From: AC-50 sp035640455
GTDB taxonomy: Bacteria; Actinomycetota; Thermoleophilia; Gaiellales; Gaiellaceae
Assembly (NCBI GenBank): GCA_035640455.1
Contig: DASQWB010000141.1
Location: 13,893-77,892, forward strand
Length of the DNA: 64,000 nt
Reading direction: 5' to 3'
The notes below the pieces were generated by a model. That model was not told the origin of the DNA. It did not search any database and worked only from the letters and a program-made list of their open reading frames with translations. Position 1 is the first letter of the stretch; the number at the start of each line of letters is the position of its first letter. The position numbers and the translations under genes were made by a program. Below, one piece after another: positions 50,551 through 59,425 of this stretch.

Positions 50551-50898
50551 GTGAGAACCGACGTCCGCGCGCTCGCCGGCTTCGTCCCCGATTGCGCCGT
50601 CCTCTTCGGACGCCTCCTCCGTGACCCGCGCGTCCCGTGGCGGACCAAGGCGCTCGTCGCCGCGCTGATCCCCTACCTGGCGCTGCCGTTCGACGTGATC
50701 CCCGACTTCATACCCGTCGCCGGGCAGCTCGACGACGCGATCCTCGTCGCCTTCGTCCTGCGGCGAGTGGTCCGCAGGGTCAGCCCCGAGCTCCTCTCCG
50801 AGCTCTGGCCGGGTCCCGAGTCGTCTCTCCGGGTCGTCCTTCGGCTCGCAGGCTCTACCGAACATGGCTGCGCCGCTTCGCGAGACGACGGACGCTGA
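50551..50898 (+). CDS. DUF1232 (YkvA-like) small membrane protein
   Basis: A 115-residue protein with the DUF1232 core: VPWRTKALVAALIPYLALPF, DVIPDFIPVAGQLDDAILVA, two short membrane helices joined by the DxIPDxIP motif. The family is widespread and of unknown role. The C-terminal 30 residues look non-conserved and overlap another coding-like frame. GTG start; divergent from the frameshifted gene by 27 bases. Confidence 0.83.
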   Translation: MRTDVRALAGFVPDCAVLFGRLLRDPRVPWRTKALVAALIPYLALPFDVIPDFIPVAGQLDDAILVAFVLRRVVRRVSPELLSELWPGPESSLRVVLRLAGSTEHGCAASRDDGR

Positions 50899-50981
50899 CG
50901 GCGAGCAGGACGAGCAGGCCGAGCAGGAACACGACGAAGCCCGCAGCGGAGCATCAAGACGACGATCTCTCGCCGGAGAAC

Positions 50982-51164
50982 CTAGGCGAAGTTTGCGAGG
51001 GTCGCGCAGGTCAGGCCGGCGACGACCAAAAAGACGCCGAGCAGACGCAGCGGCAGGTATTCGCGGTGCGTCCGTTCGAGCTCGCCCGCGACGTGCGTCT
51101 GCGTCTCCTCCCGGACCGCCTCGAGCCCGGTGTGTCCCTCGCGCCACGAACCATCCGGTGTCAT
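50982..51164 (-). CDS. Small C-terminally anchored membrane protein
   Basis: A 60-residue product with a charged helix (EAVREETQTHVAGELERTHR) and a C-terminal membrane segment (LPLRLLGVFLVVAGLTCATL). No family recognised. The ATG is in a frame open up to 51251, so a longer form is possible. The strand and composition look coding, but support is limited. Confidence 0.4.
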   Translation of the reverse strand: MTPDGSWREGHTGLEAVREETQTHVAGELERTHREYLPLRLLGVFLVVAGLTCATLANFA

Positions 51165-51243
51165 GCCGCCCGAGCGGCGAGCCGCGTCAGCACGGCTCGG
51201 GTCGTAGGCAGGCGCCCCGTCCTCTACCATCGACCCCGGTCCA

Positions 51244-52230
51244 GTGGACACCCCGCGCTACTCGTTCGTCATCCCGGTCTGCAACGAGGAGGAGACGCTG
51301 CCGGAGCTCGAGCGGCGCCTGCGCGCGGTGCTCGACGACCTCGACGGGCCGGCGGAGGTGATCCTCGTCGACGACGGCAGCTCGGACAGGAGCTACGACC
51401 TGCTCGTCGACCTCGCCGGCCGCGACCCACGGTTCAAGGTGATCCGCTTCACCCGCAACTTCGGCCACCAGATGGCGATCACGGCCGGCCTCGACCGCGC
51501 GGCCGGCGACGCGGTGATCGTCATGGACGGCGACCTCCAGGACCCGCCCGAGCTCGCGCCCGACCTGATCGCCCGCTGGCGCGAGGGCTACGAGGTCGTG
51601 TACGCGATCCGCGAGGACCGGCGCGTCGAGCCGTTCTTCCGGCGCGTGGCAATCGGGCTCTTCTACCGGGTCCTGCGCCGCCTCACGGAGGTCGACATCC
51701 CGCCCGACGCCGGCGACTTCCGGCTCGTCGACCGCCGCGCGCTCGACCAGTTCCGCTCGATGCGCGAGAACAACCGCTACGTGCGCGGCCTCTTCGCGTG
51801 GATCGGGTTCCGGCAGACCGGCGTGCCGTACCGCCGCGAGGCGCGCTACGCGGGCGAGACGAAGTACCCGCTGCGGAAGCTCGTGAAGCTCGGCGCCGAC
51901 GGCGTCCTCGGCTTCTCGAACGTGCCCCTGCGGCTGACGATGGCGCTCGGCTTCCTCGTCTCGGGAACCTCGTTCGTGCTCGGCGTCGTCGCGATCGTGC
52001 TGCGCATCTTCGGCGTGGGGACGGTCCCCGGCTGGGCCTCGGTCGTCGTCGTCGTCTCGTTCCTCGGCGGCGTCCAGCTGATCGTCACGGGGACGATGGG
52101 GCTCTACGTCGCGCGCATCTACGAGGAGGTCAAGGGCCGGCCGCTCTACATCGTCCAGGAGAGCCATGGCTTCGGCGCCGACGCCGCTCTCCGCGACGAG
52201 GCCTCGTACGAGCGGACGATCGCGACGTAG
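51244..52230 (+). CDS. GT2 glycosyltransferase (DPM1/GtrB-like)
   Basis: A 328-residue polyprenyl-phosphate glycosyltransferase: YSFVIPVCNEEETLPELERR, ILVDDGSSDRSYDLLVDLAG, FTRNFGHQMAITAGLDRAAG, VIVMDGDLQDPPEL, PPDAGDFRLVDRRAL, and two C-terminal membrane helices (LTMALGFLVSGTSFVLGVVA, SVVVVVSFLGGVQLIVTGTM). The active-site motifs of ArnC/GtrB enzymes are intact. It heads a three-gene run with a methyltransferase and a GT-C membrane protein. Confidence 0.92.
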   Translation: MDTPRYSFVIPVCNEEETLPELERRLRAVLDDLDGPAEVILVDDGSSDRSYDLLVDLAGRDPRFKVIRFTRNFGHQMAITAGLDRAAGDAVIVMDGDLQDPPELAPDLIARWREGYEVVYAIREDRRVEPFFRRVAIGLFYRVLRRLTEVDIPPDAGDFRLVDRRALDQFRSMRENNRYVRGLFAWIGFRQTGVPYRREARYAGETKYPLRKLVKLGADGVLGFSNVPLRLTMALGFLVSGTSFVLGVVAIVLRIFGVGTVPGWASVVVVVSFLGGVQLIVTGTMGLYVARIYEEVKGRPLYIVQESHGFGADAALRDEASYERTIAT

Positions 52231-52904
52231 TGGCGGCCGACTTCGACCGCTACGGCGAGACGTACGAGGCCGCGGTCGACTCGGCGATCGCCTTCGCAGG
52301 CCAGGAGCACGACTTCTACATCGAGGCGAAGGCGCGGCGGCTGCTCGAGCTGGTGCTGCGACACCTCGGCTCGACCCGGCCGCGCGCCCTCGACGTCGGC
52401 TGCGGCGTCGGCCTCGTCGACCGGCACCTGAGCTCGGCGTTCGAGCTCCACGGCGTCGACGTCTCGCCCGCCATGGTCGAGCGGGCCCGGGCGGCGAACC
52501 CCGGCGTCGAGTACGCCGTCTCCGAGTCGCGGAGCCTTCCGCACGACGACGGCGCCTTCGACCTTGCCTTCGCCGTCTGCGTCCTCCACCACGTCGAGCC
52601 GGCCGACCGGCTCCCGCTGCTCGGGGAGATGCGCCGCGTCGCACGACCCGGCGGCCTCGTCGCGGTGTTCGAGCACAACCCGCTGAACCCGCTCACGCGG
52701 CGCGTCGTCCGCAACTGCGCCTTCGACGAGGGCGTCGAGCTGATCGGCCGGCGCGAGCTCGAGCGGCTCTACCGCAGCGCCGGCCTCGACGTCGTCGGCG
52801 CGGAGTACCTCCTCTTCTTCCCGTGGCGCGCGGACGCTCTCGAGCGGGCGATCCGCCGGCTGCCGTTCGGAGCGCAGTACGTCGTTGCGGGCCGTCGCGC
52901 CTAG
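52230..52904 (+). CDS. SAM-dependent class I methyltransferase
   Basis: A 224-residue methyltransferase: FDRYGETYEAAVDSAIAFAG, SAM-binding ALDVGCGVGLVDRHLS, acidic loop VDVSPAMVERARA, FDLAFAVCVLHHVEPADRL and MRRVARPGGLVAVFEHNPLN. The usual seven-stranded fold. In this locus it probably methylates a sugar or lipid-linked intermediate. The GTG shares its first G with the TAG of the GT2 gene. Confidence 0.9.
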   Translation: MAADFDRYGETYEAAVDSAIAFAGQEHDFYIEAKARRLLELVLRHLGSTRPRALDVGCGVGLVDRHLSSAFELHGVDVSPAMVERARAANPGVEYAVSESRSLPHDDGAFDLAFAVCVLHHVEPADRLPLLGEMRRVARPGGLVAVFEHNPLNPLTRRVVRNCAFDEGVELIGRRELERLYRSAGLDVVGAEYLLFFPWRADALERAIRRLPFGAQYVVAGRRA

Positions 52905-54234
52905 GCGCTTCGCGGTCGCGGCGCTCGTCCTCGGCGTCGTCGGCGGCGTCCACGGCCTCGTCTACGTGCCGTTCGCAGGGCCCGTGCTCGGCGACACGCC
53001 CGGGTACGTCGCCGCCGCCAAGGCGATTCGCGCCGGGAGCTACTCGACGCCGCTTCCAGACGTGGACATCACGGACCTGCACATCCCGGACAGCGCGCAG
53101 GGCGCGCCCGAGCGGCAGTCCTACCGCACCCCTGGCTTCCCGCTCCTCTTGGCCGCGACCGGGTGGGGCAGCCCCGGCCGGCCCTGGACGCTCTACGTCG
53201 TCCAGGCGATCCTGACCGGGATCGGCGTCGCATTGATTGCCCTGACGGCGCGGCGGCTCTGGGGAGAGCGCGCCGGGCTCCTCGCCGGGGTCCTGGCCGC
53301 GCTCGACCCGTACCCGAAGCACTACGTGCCGCGGATCCTGAGCGAGGCGCTCGCCGGGTTCCTCGTCGGGCTCGCGGCCTACGCTCTCGTGCGCGCGTGG
53401 CAGAGCCGCTCGCCGTCGTGGTGGGCAGTGGCCGGGGCCGCGACCTCGGCGTTGACGCTCACGCGGCCGCTCTTCGGGCTCGCGGTGCCGCTCGTCGTCG
53501 TCGCCGCGCTCGTCGCGCGGTCGTCGCGGGCCGCGGTCGCCTGCGTCGCGGCCTGCGCGCTCCTCCTCGGGCCGTGGCTCGCGTGGGAGGGAAACGTGAC
53601 TGGAAAGGTCACGCTGTCGAGCTTCGGGGAAGGTTGGAACCTGCTCATCGCGGCCCACGGCGAGGGGTACCGGCACACCGCGGTCGAGGTCGAGGACGAG
53701 CCCTCGTACAAGCGCGACTTCCTCTCCGTCCGCCGGTTCGCGCCCTCCGCAGAGGCCTTGCGTCGGAACCCGGAGGCGCACCCGCACTACCTCGCGCGCG
53801 CAGACGCGGAGCAGCGGCGGCTCGCGTGGCGCCGGTACCGGCGCCGGCTCGGTGACGAGCCGCTCACCGTCCTGGGCGAGGTCGCCTACCGCGGGTACTT
53901 CCTCTGGATGGCGCACGAGGACTGGGTGCAGCCGCGGGGATTCGTCTGGCTCCTGCGCGCCGCCGACTGGATCGTGCTCGCGCTCGCGGCGGCGGGAGCG
54001 GCGCTCGCCGCGCGCCGCGGCGGCGCCGGCCGCGGCCTCGCGCTCTTCCTCGTCCTCTTCACGCTCGTGAACGCGATCCACCACGTCGAGGCGAGGTACG
54101 CGATGCCGGTCCGCGGCCTCTACGTCGCGTTCGTGGCGCTCGCGCTACTGGGACTGGCGGACCGTGTGCGCGGCGAGCGCCGGCAGGAGCAGCGCGGCGA
54201 GCCATACGGCAGGGCTCGCGAGATTGCCGGCTGA
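52885..54234 (+). CDS. GT-C/ArnT-like membrane glycosyltransferase
   Basis: A 449-residue membrane protein with eight to ten helices. First loop GDTPGYVAAAKAIRAGSYST and SYRTPGFPLLLAATGW are typical for the glycosyltransferase-87/ArnT-like (GT-C) group; central LDPYPKHYVPRILSEALAGF. It would use a polyprenyl-linked sugar made by the GT2 two genes upstream. A TTG start lies inside the methyltransferase end. Its last 30 residues overlap the convergent ligase gene by 90 bases and look non-conserved. Confidence 0.8.
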   Translation: MRAVAPRRFAVAALVLGVVGGVHGLVYVPFAGPVLGDTPGYVAAAKAIRAGSYSTPLPDVDITDLHIPDSAQGAPERQSYRTPGFPLLLAATGWGSPGRPWTLYVVQAILTGIGVALIALTARRLWGERAGLLAGVLAALDPYPKHYVPRILSEALAGFLVGLAAYALVRAWQSRSPSWWAVAGAATSALTLTRPLFGLAVPLVVVAALVARSSRAAVACVAACALLLGPWLAWEGNVTGKVTLSSFGEGWNLLIAAHGEGYRHTAVEVEDEPSYKRDFLSVRRFAPSAEALRRNPEAHPHYLARADAEQRRLAWRRYRRRLGDEPLTVLGEVAYRGYFLWMAHEDWVQPRGFVWLLRAADWIVLALAAAGAALAARRGGAGRGLALFLVLFTLVNAIHHVEARYAMPVRGLYVAFVALALLGLADRVRGERRQEQRGEPYGRAREIAG

Positions 54235-55440
54235 GGTCAGGTACGACTGGGTCATGCCCAGGACGAGCCCGGCCGCGACGACGGCGGCGCACGCCCGCGC
54301 CGCCGCGAGCGCGGCTCCGCTCAGCCTGCGCAGCGCGACGGCGGCGACCCAGACGACCGCGGCGAGGACGACGAGGAACGCGACGAGCCCGACGATCCCG
54401 AGCTGGAGGGCCACGCCGAGGTACGAGTTCTCGGGGACGGTGCTGTCGAAGCCGTAGTAGCGGTCGACGAAGACCTGCGCCTCGGTGCCGAAGCCGTAGC
54501 CCGCGACCGGCCGGCGCGCGACCTGGTGCACGGCCGCGTCCCAGGCCCGCGCGCGCCCGCTCGTGCCGAAGAGCGTGCGCCGGATCGGCGGCGCGTTCTT
54601 GCCCGGGCGGCCGATCTCGTCCTCGAGCGGCAGGAGGAGCTCGGCGTCCCGGATCACGCGGTGCGCGCCGCTTTGCCGGTGCGAGACCGCCGACGGCGAG
54701 ACCGGCTTCGGGATCTGCGTGATCGCCACGTCCGCGGCGAACACGGCCGCCGCGGCGGCGACGAGTGCGAGCCGCAGCCGCCACGAGCGCGGCAGCGTCA
54801 GGAGCCAGACCGCAGCGCCGACGAGCGCAGCGATGAGGGCACCACGCGATCCCGAGGCGACGATCGAGCCGTCGAAGAGGAGCGCGGCGCACACGGCGAC
54901 CGCCTTGCCGGCGCGGCTTCGTGCCCGCGTCCACAGCCAGAGCGCGAGCGGTAGCGCCGGCGCGAGCAGGAGCGGAACCGTGTTCGGGTTCTGCCCGATC
55001 CCGCGGTAGCGGGCGGGGTACTGGAGGCTCGCGCTCTGCACGGCCTGGTCGTGCGAGACCCAGAGCATGTAGAGGCCGAGGAGCGCGACGATCGCCGCGG
55101 CCGCGACGAGCGCCTCGAGCACCCGCCGCACCGCTTCCGGCCGCGCGTCGGCGACCGCCGCCAGCGCGAGCCCGACGAGCGCGAGCGCGAGGAACGCGAG
55201 CGCCCGCTTCTCCGTCGAGTGCGTGCGCACCGACCAGAAGACCGAGACGAACGCGAGCACGAGGAAGCCTCCGAGCGCCGCGAACGGCGCTCCGGCGAGC
55301 CGCACTCGGGGCGCGCGCCACGCGAAGTACGCCCACGTGACGATCACGAGCTCGAGGAGCAGCCAGAACCGGAATGCCCGCCCGAGCAGGAGGAAGCTGT
55401 TGTTGATGCTCGAGGCGAACGCGAGGTTGAGGACGAGCAT
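54145..55440 (-). CDS. O-antigen ligase/polymerase-like membrane protein, copy 1
   Basis: At least 431 residues and about ten helices, with the large outer loop of Wzy/WaaL proteins carrying RYRGIGQNPNTVPLLLAPAL, DGSIVASGSRGALIAALVGA, PVAGYGFGTEAQVFVDRYYG and PENSYLGVALQLGIVG. It is a paralogue of copy 2. The first canonical start is the ATG at 55440, but sequence with coding character (ERRIDALYLRTIQAVLV) runs upstream to the previous stop without a start codon, so the real start may be non-standard or the sequence damaged. Confidence 0.82.
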   Translation of the reverse strand: MLVLNLAFASSINNSFLLLGRAFRFWLLLELVIVTWAYFAWRAPRVRLAGAPFAALGGFLVLAFVSVFWSVRTHSTEKRALAFLALALVGLALAAVADARPEAVRRVLEALVAAAAIVALLGLYMLWVSHDQAVQSASLQYPARYRGIGQNPNTVPLLLAPALPLALWLWTRARSRAGKAVAVCAALLFDGSIVASGSRGALIAALVGAAVWLLTLPRSWRLRLALVAAAAAVFAADVAITQIPKPVSPSAVSHRQSGAHRVIRDAELLLPLEDEIGRPGKNAPPIRRTLFGTSGRARAWDAAVHQVARRPVAGYGFGTEAQVFVDRYYGFDSTVPENSYLGVALQLGIVGLVAFLVVLAAVVWVAAVALRRLSGAALAAARACAAVVAAGLVLGMTQSYLTSAGNLASPAVWLAALLLPALAAHTVRQSQ

Positions 55441-55502
55441 GACGAGGACGGCCTGGATCGTGCGCAGGTAGAGCGCGTCGATCCGCCGCTCGACCCGCTC
55501 GG

Positions 55503-55895
55503 CTACAGCGGGGCTCCCAGCTTCCGCAGCAGGCGGTCGACCTCCGCCCGGTCGACCCGGACCGTCGCGTCCTGCGGCGCCTCGCGCAGGCTCGCGATCC
55601 GCGGCGTCCGGCCGCGCCGGTCGATCGCCTCGACGACCCGGCCCTGCCCGTCGACGCACAGCTCGAGCGCGAAGCGGTTGCCGTGGCGCTTGTAGAGCAG
55701 GCAGCTGAACTGCGGCAGGAGCCGGAACGCGTCGAGCGACGGCGAGTCGAGCGGCCCGACGAGGCGGCGGATCTCCGCGATCCTGCCGTTCTCCTGGCGC
55801 GCGTGCCGCGACCCCTCGTGCCGCCCGACGACGACGAGGACCACGAGCACGACGATCGCCCCCGCGGCTACGGCGAGGGCGGCGGGCCGTCTCAC
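55503..55895 (-). CDS. Small exported protein between the two ligase genes
   Basis: A 130-residue protein with one N-terminal membrane helix (ALAVAAGAIVVLVVLVVVGR). A basic helix follows, then a beta region with two cysteines (FSCLLYKRHGNRFALELCVD) and an end DATVRVDRAEVDRLLRKLGA. Its GTG overlaps the glycosyltransferase stop (GTGA). No family known to me; position suggests a role in assembly of the ligase/polymerase system. Confidence 0.7.
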   Translation of the reverse strand: MRRPAALAVAAGAIVVLVVLVVVGRHEGSRHARQENGRIAEIRRLVGPLDSPSLDAFRLLPQFSCLLYKRHGNRFALELCVDGQGRVVEAIDRRGRTPRIASLREAPQDATVRVDRAEVDRLLRKLGAPL

Positions 55896-57115
55896 GCGGT
55901 CCGTCCGGCGAGGTCGAGCAAGAGGTCGCGGTAGCGGCGGACGGCGACGCTGCGATCGGCCTCGGCGGTGACGTACTCGCGCCCGCGCCGGCCCATCGCG
56001 TCGAGGTCGAGCTCGCCGTCGTAGGCGCGCCGGATCTCGCGCGCGAGGAGCTCCGGCCGGCCCGGCGGCAGGACGACGCCGCAGCCGACGCGCGCCACGA
56101 GCTGCGCCGTCTCGCTCGTCGCGTCCGCGGCCACGATCACCGGCCGCCCGACGGACATGATCCCGTAGAGCCGGCTCGGGACGACGTAGCCCGAGAGCCC
56201 GCGCGCGAGGCCGACGACGTGGACGTCGGCGGACGAGAGCGACTGCGGCAGCACCTCCCGCGGCTGGTAGGGCAGGAAGAAGACGTGGTCGGTCTCCAGG
56301 AGCTCCGAGAGCTCGACGAGCTCGGCGCGGCGGGAGCCCTCGCCGACGATCGCGATCGAGAGCCGCTCCAGGTCGCGCAGGAACGTGGCCGCGCGGACGA
56401 GCGCGTCGAGGTTCTGCGCGTAGCCGACGTTGCCGGAGTGCATGACGACGAACCGGTCGGCGAGGTCGTGCTTGCGCGCCCAACCATTGTCGCGCGGCTG
56501 CGGCGTCAGCACCGTCGAGTCGACCCAGTTCGGGATCACGCGCAGCCGGTCGGGCGGCGCGCCCTTGCGCTCGAGCCGCTCGCGCATCGTCTCGCCGATC
56601 GCGACGATCCGGTCGGCCCGCTCGAGGTAGCCCGCGATCGCCCGCCGCAGCACCTCGATCACGGCCCGGTTCTCGAGCCGCTTCAGCTCGACCGCGATCT
56701 CGGGAAAGACGTCCTGGCTCACGACGACGAGCGGGGCGCCGAACCGCCGAGCGACGAGCAGCGCGACGTCCGCGATGATCGGAGGATCCGTCATGCAGAG
56801 GACGACGTCGGGACGCCCCGCGGCGAGCCCCGCCCGCAGCGACTGCACCAGGTAGGTCAGGTAATTGAGCGCCCGCAGGTGGAGCGCGCTTCGGTCGTAG
56901 GCCGTCGAGCTGACCCGGACGACCTCGACGCCCTCGTGCGTCGTGCGCCCGGGTTCGCCGCCCGGTCCCGGAAGCCGCCCGGTGACGACGGTGACCTCGA
57001 ACTCCTCCGCGAGGGCGGCGCAGAGCTCGGAGAGCAGGTGCGCCGTCGCCTCGACCCCGGGCCAGTAGTACTGGTTGAAGACGAGCAGCCTCGGCCGCCG
57101 GCCGGCCTCGGTCAT
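55892..57115 (-). CDS. GT4 glycosyltransferase (WbuB/WcaI-like)
   Basis: A 407-residue GT-B enzyme. N-terminal domain RLLVFNQYYWPGVEATAHLL and DPPIIADVALLVARRFGAPL; C-terminal domain FVVMHSGNVGYAQNLDALVR, VGEGSRRAELVELSE and PSRLYGIMSVGRPVIVAADA with the E/S-x7-E region. The WbuB group adds amino sugars (for example fucosamine) to lipid-linked chains. ATGA overlap with ligase copy 2 upstream and GTGA with the small protein downstream, so all are one operon. Confidence 0.92.
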   Translation of the reverse strand: MTEAGRRPRLLVFNQYYWPGVEATAHLLSELCAALAEEFEVTVVTGRLPGPGGEPGRTTHEGVEVVRVSSTAYDRSALHLRALNYLTYLVQSLRAGLAAGRPDVVLCMTDPPIIADVALLVARRFGAPLVVVSQDVFPEIAVELKRLENRAVIEVLRRAIAGYLERADRIVAIGETMRERLERKGAPPDRLRVIPNWVDSTVLTPQPRDNGWARKHDLADRFVVMHSGNVGYAQNLDALVRAATFLRDLERLSIAIVGEGSRRAELVELSELLETDHVFFLPYQPREVLPQSLSSADVHVVGLARGLSGYVVPSRLYGIMSVGRPVIVAADATSETAQLVARVGCGVVLPPGRPELLAREIRRAYDGELDLDAMGRRGREYVTAEADRSVAVRRYRDLLLDLAGRTA

Positions 57116-58473
57116 GGCCCGCTCGCCGGCCGCGAGGCCAGGGCGAGCCCGAGGAAGCCGCACGTCCAGATGGCGAGCGTGGCGGTGTTCCCGACCGCGT
57201 AGAGCGACGACTGGACGACGGCGAGGCCGAGGCCCGTCACGAGCGCGGCCGCGCAGGCCGCTGCGATCCGCCGCTCCCGCTCGCCGATCCGCCGCAGCGC
57301 CGCGAGCGTCGTGGCGAGGAGCGTCGCCGCCAGGCCGATCAGGAGCACGATCCCGGCGATTCCGAGCTGGAGGAACATGCCGATGTACGAGTTCTCGGGC
57401 GAGCCGCCGAAGAACGAGTAATAGCGGTCGACGAAGACGTGATCCTCGGTGCCGAACCCGTAGCCGGCAACGGGCCGGGCCTCGGCCTGGTCGAAGGTGC
57501 CCTCCCAGGCCTGGCCGCGGCCGGTGGTTGCGAGGAAGGTCCGGCGCTGGCCGGAGCCGCCGGCCGACGCGGGGCGGTCGAGGTCGTCCTCGAGCCGGAT
57601 CCACCGGTCGGCGTCGTAGGGGTTCAGCCGGCAGGTCCGGCAGGCGGTCGGCGAGGCGCCGGTCGCCTTCGGGTTCGGCTGCGGGATCTCGGCGAGCCCG
57701 ATCGCGGCCGCGGCGGCTGCTGCGACGCCGACGGCGACCAGCAGCCGCGTCCTCGTGCCGCGCGCGATCGCGACGAGCAGCGCCAGCGTGCCGAGCGCAC
57801 CGGTGATCAGCGCGCCGCGCGAGCCGGAGGCGACGATCGGGCCGGCGAGCAGGAGCAGAGCGAGCGATCCCGCTGTGCGCAGGCGTCCGCGGTGCGCGAC
57901 GACGACCCAGGTCGCGAGCGGCAGCGCCGCCGCGAAGAGCATCGCGTCCGTATTCGGGTTCTGGCCGATCCCGCGGTAGCGGGTCGGAATCGTCGCGGTG
58001 GCGGTCTGGAGCGCGTCGTGGGGGACGACGACGAGCACGGCCAGGCCCGCGAGCCCGACGGCGACCGCGCCCGCGAGCACGGAGCCGGCGAGCCGCTCGA
58101 TCGTCCCCGGGTCGCGGCCGCTTCCGAGCGCGAGCGCGGCTCCGGTCGCGAGCACGAGGACGAACGAGAACGTCCGCTCGAGCGTCAGCCGCGGATCGAC
58201 CGACCACAGCGTCGACGCGGCCGCGAGCGCCGCGAAGGCCGCCGTCGCCGCGTAGGCCGGCGCGCGCAGCCGCTCGGCGAGAAGCCGTGGTCCCGCGTGC
58301 ACGTAGGCCCAGGCGACGGCGAGGCCGCAGAGTACGACGAGGCTCACCCGCCACAGCGGCTGCGCGAGCGAGCGCACGGACGGCGACCAGTTCGAGCCGA
58401 GCGCGACGAGGACGATGGTGACGGGGATCGCAACGCGGATCGCCCGTTCGAGAAGGAGAGGCCGGCGAAACAC
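57112..58473 (-). CDS. O-antigen ligase/polymerase-like membrane protein, copy 2
   Basis: A 453-residue membrane protein with about ten helices and a long outer loop. TRYRGIGQNPNTDAMLFAAA, AGPIVASGSRGALITGALG, PVAGYGFGTEDHVFVDRYYS and GSPENSYIGMFLQLGIAG align well with copy 1. The loop carries two CxxC-like cysteines (ACRTCRLNPY) absent from copy 1. The GTG start (VFRRPLLLERAIRV) is divergent from the methyltransferase gene. Confidence 0.88.
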   Translation of the reverse strand: MFRRPLLLERAIRVAIPVTIVLVALGSNWSPSVRSLAQPLWRVSLVVLCGLAVAWAYVHAGPRLLAERLRAPAYAATAAFAALAAASTLWSVDPRLTLERTFSFVLVLATGAALALGSGRDPGTIERLAGSVLAGAVAVGLAGLAVLVVVPHDALQTATATIPTRYRGIGQNPNTDAMLFAAALPLATWVVVAHRGRLRTAGSLALLLLAGPIVASGSRGALITGALGTLALLVAIARGTRTRLLVAVGVAAAAAAAIGLAEIPQPNPKATGASPTACRTCRLNPYDADRWIRLEDDLDRPASAGGSGQRRTFLATTGRGQAWEGTFDQAEARPVAGYGFGTEDHVFVDRYYSFFGGSPENSYIGMFLQLGIAGIVLLIGLAATLLATTLAALRRIGERERRIAAACAAALVTGLGLAVVQSSLYAVGNTATLAIWTCGFLGLALASRPASGP

Positions 58474-58614
58474 CCTTGTGCCGCCCGGACCGTCCTGCTC
58501 ACGCCGAGGCGGCGTCCTCGCTCGCGCCGACAGCGCTTCTATCGACGCTCCCTGCGTCCGTGCCCTGGCAGGCGTCGGAGTGCTCCCACGGCGGCTGCAA
58601 GGATACTGGGCGCC

Positions 58615-59328
58615 TTGACATACCCCGAGCGCATCGTGCCGGACGAGACGGAGCCGGGGATCGTGGCGTTGCACCTGAAGCGCTACGAATTCGCGCTCCC
58701 CTGGTGCCGCGGGGCCGAGGTGCTCGACGCGGGCTGCGGGGTCGGCTACGGGAGCGCGTTCCTCGGCGAGGCCGCCGCGCGGGTCGTGGGCGTCGACCGC
58801 GACGAGCCGGCGATCGCCTACGCCCGCGCGCGCTACGGCGGGCCGAACGTCGAGTTCCGGGTCGGCGACGTCCTGGCCACGGAGTTTCCGGACGAGTCCT
58901 TCGACGCCGTCTGCGCCTTCGAGACGATCGAGCACGTCGACGACGCCGGCGCCTTCGCGCGCGAGATGGCCCGCGTGCTCCGGCCCGGCGGCGTCTTCCT
59001 CGTCTCGACTCCTCGCGCGGTCGAGACGACGTCGGCCCCCGCGAACCCGTTCCACCGCATCGAGCTGTCGCGCGCCGACTTCGAGGCGCTGCTCCGCCGG
59101 TTCTTCGGCGAGGTCGAGCTCTTCGGCCAGCGGCGGCTCCAGACGGCGCGGCATCGGCTGCTCCAGCGTGTGGACGTGCTTGGGCTCCGCAAGCGGCTGA
59201 CGTTCCTCCGGCACGCCTCGCGCCTCCTCGGCACGCCGCCGATGGCGGAGGTGACCGCGGAGGGGATCGTCATCGAGCGCGACAGCCTCGACCGCGCGAC
59301 CGAGCTCGTCGCCGTCTGCCGCCGATGA
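58615..59328 (+). CDS. SAM-dependent methyltransferase (sugar/lipid type)
   Basis: A 237-residue methyltransferase: HLKRYEFALPWCRGAEVLDA, SAM site LDAGCGVGYGSAFLG, VGVDRDEPAIAYARARYG, FDAVCAFETIEHVDDAGAFA and MARVLRPGGVFLVSTPRAVE. It fits the group that acts on sugars or lipid-linked glycans in polysaccharide loci. TTG start. The intergenic repeat copy A begins three bases behind its stop. Confidence 0.9.
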   Translation: MTYPERIVPDETEPGIVALHLKRYEFALPWCRGAEVLDAGCGVGYGSAFLGEAAARVVGVDRDEPAIAYARARYGGPNVEFRVGDVLATEFPDESFDAVCAFETIEHVDDAGAFAREMARVLRPGGVFLVSTPRAVETTSAPANPFHRIELSRADFEALLRRFFGEVELFGQRRLQTARHRLLQRVDVLGLRKRLTFLRHASRLLGTPPMAEVTAEGIVIERDSLDRATELVAVCRR

Positions 59329-59331
59329 GCT

Positions 59332-59405
59332 GCGGCGTCGCTTGCGATGCCGCCTTCAGGCGGTGCCGGCTTTGCCGGCTCCGCCGTCTGCGCCGCCGGC
59401 CTGGA
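59332..59405. repeat. GC-rich intergenic repeat, copy A
   Basis: Two 30-base arms (59332-59361 and 59376-59405) separated by 14 bases. The left arm is identical over 30 bases to that of copy B at 61335, and the right arm is 28 of 30. The left arm folds by itself (GGCGTCGC with GCGATGCC; CCGCC with GGCGG around TTCA). It sits between a stop codon and the next gene's ribosome-binding site. Confidence 0.75.
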
Positions 59406-59425
59406 ACTATCGAGGAGGTGGATGC

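Noticed and set aside
50860..50957. A minus-strand stretch reading AGFVVFLLGLLVLLAVSVRR, a possible tiny membrane protein
   Set aside because: It has no start codon in frame and lies over the non-conserved end of the DUF1232 gene. A one-base change would give M-L-R, but one guess is not enough.
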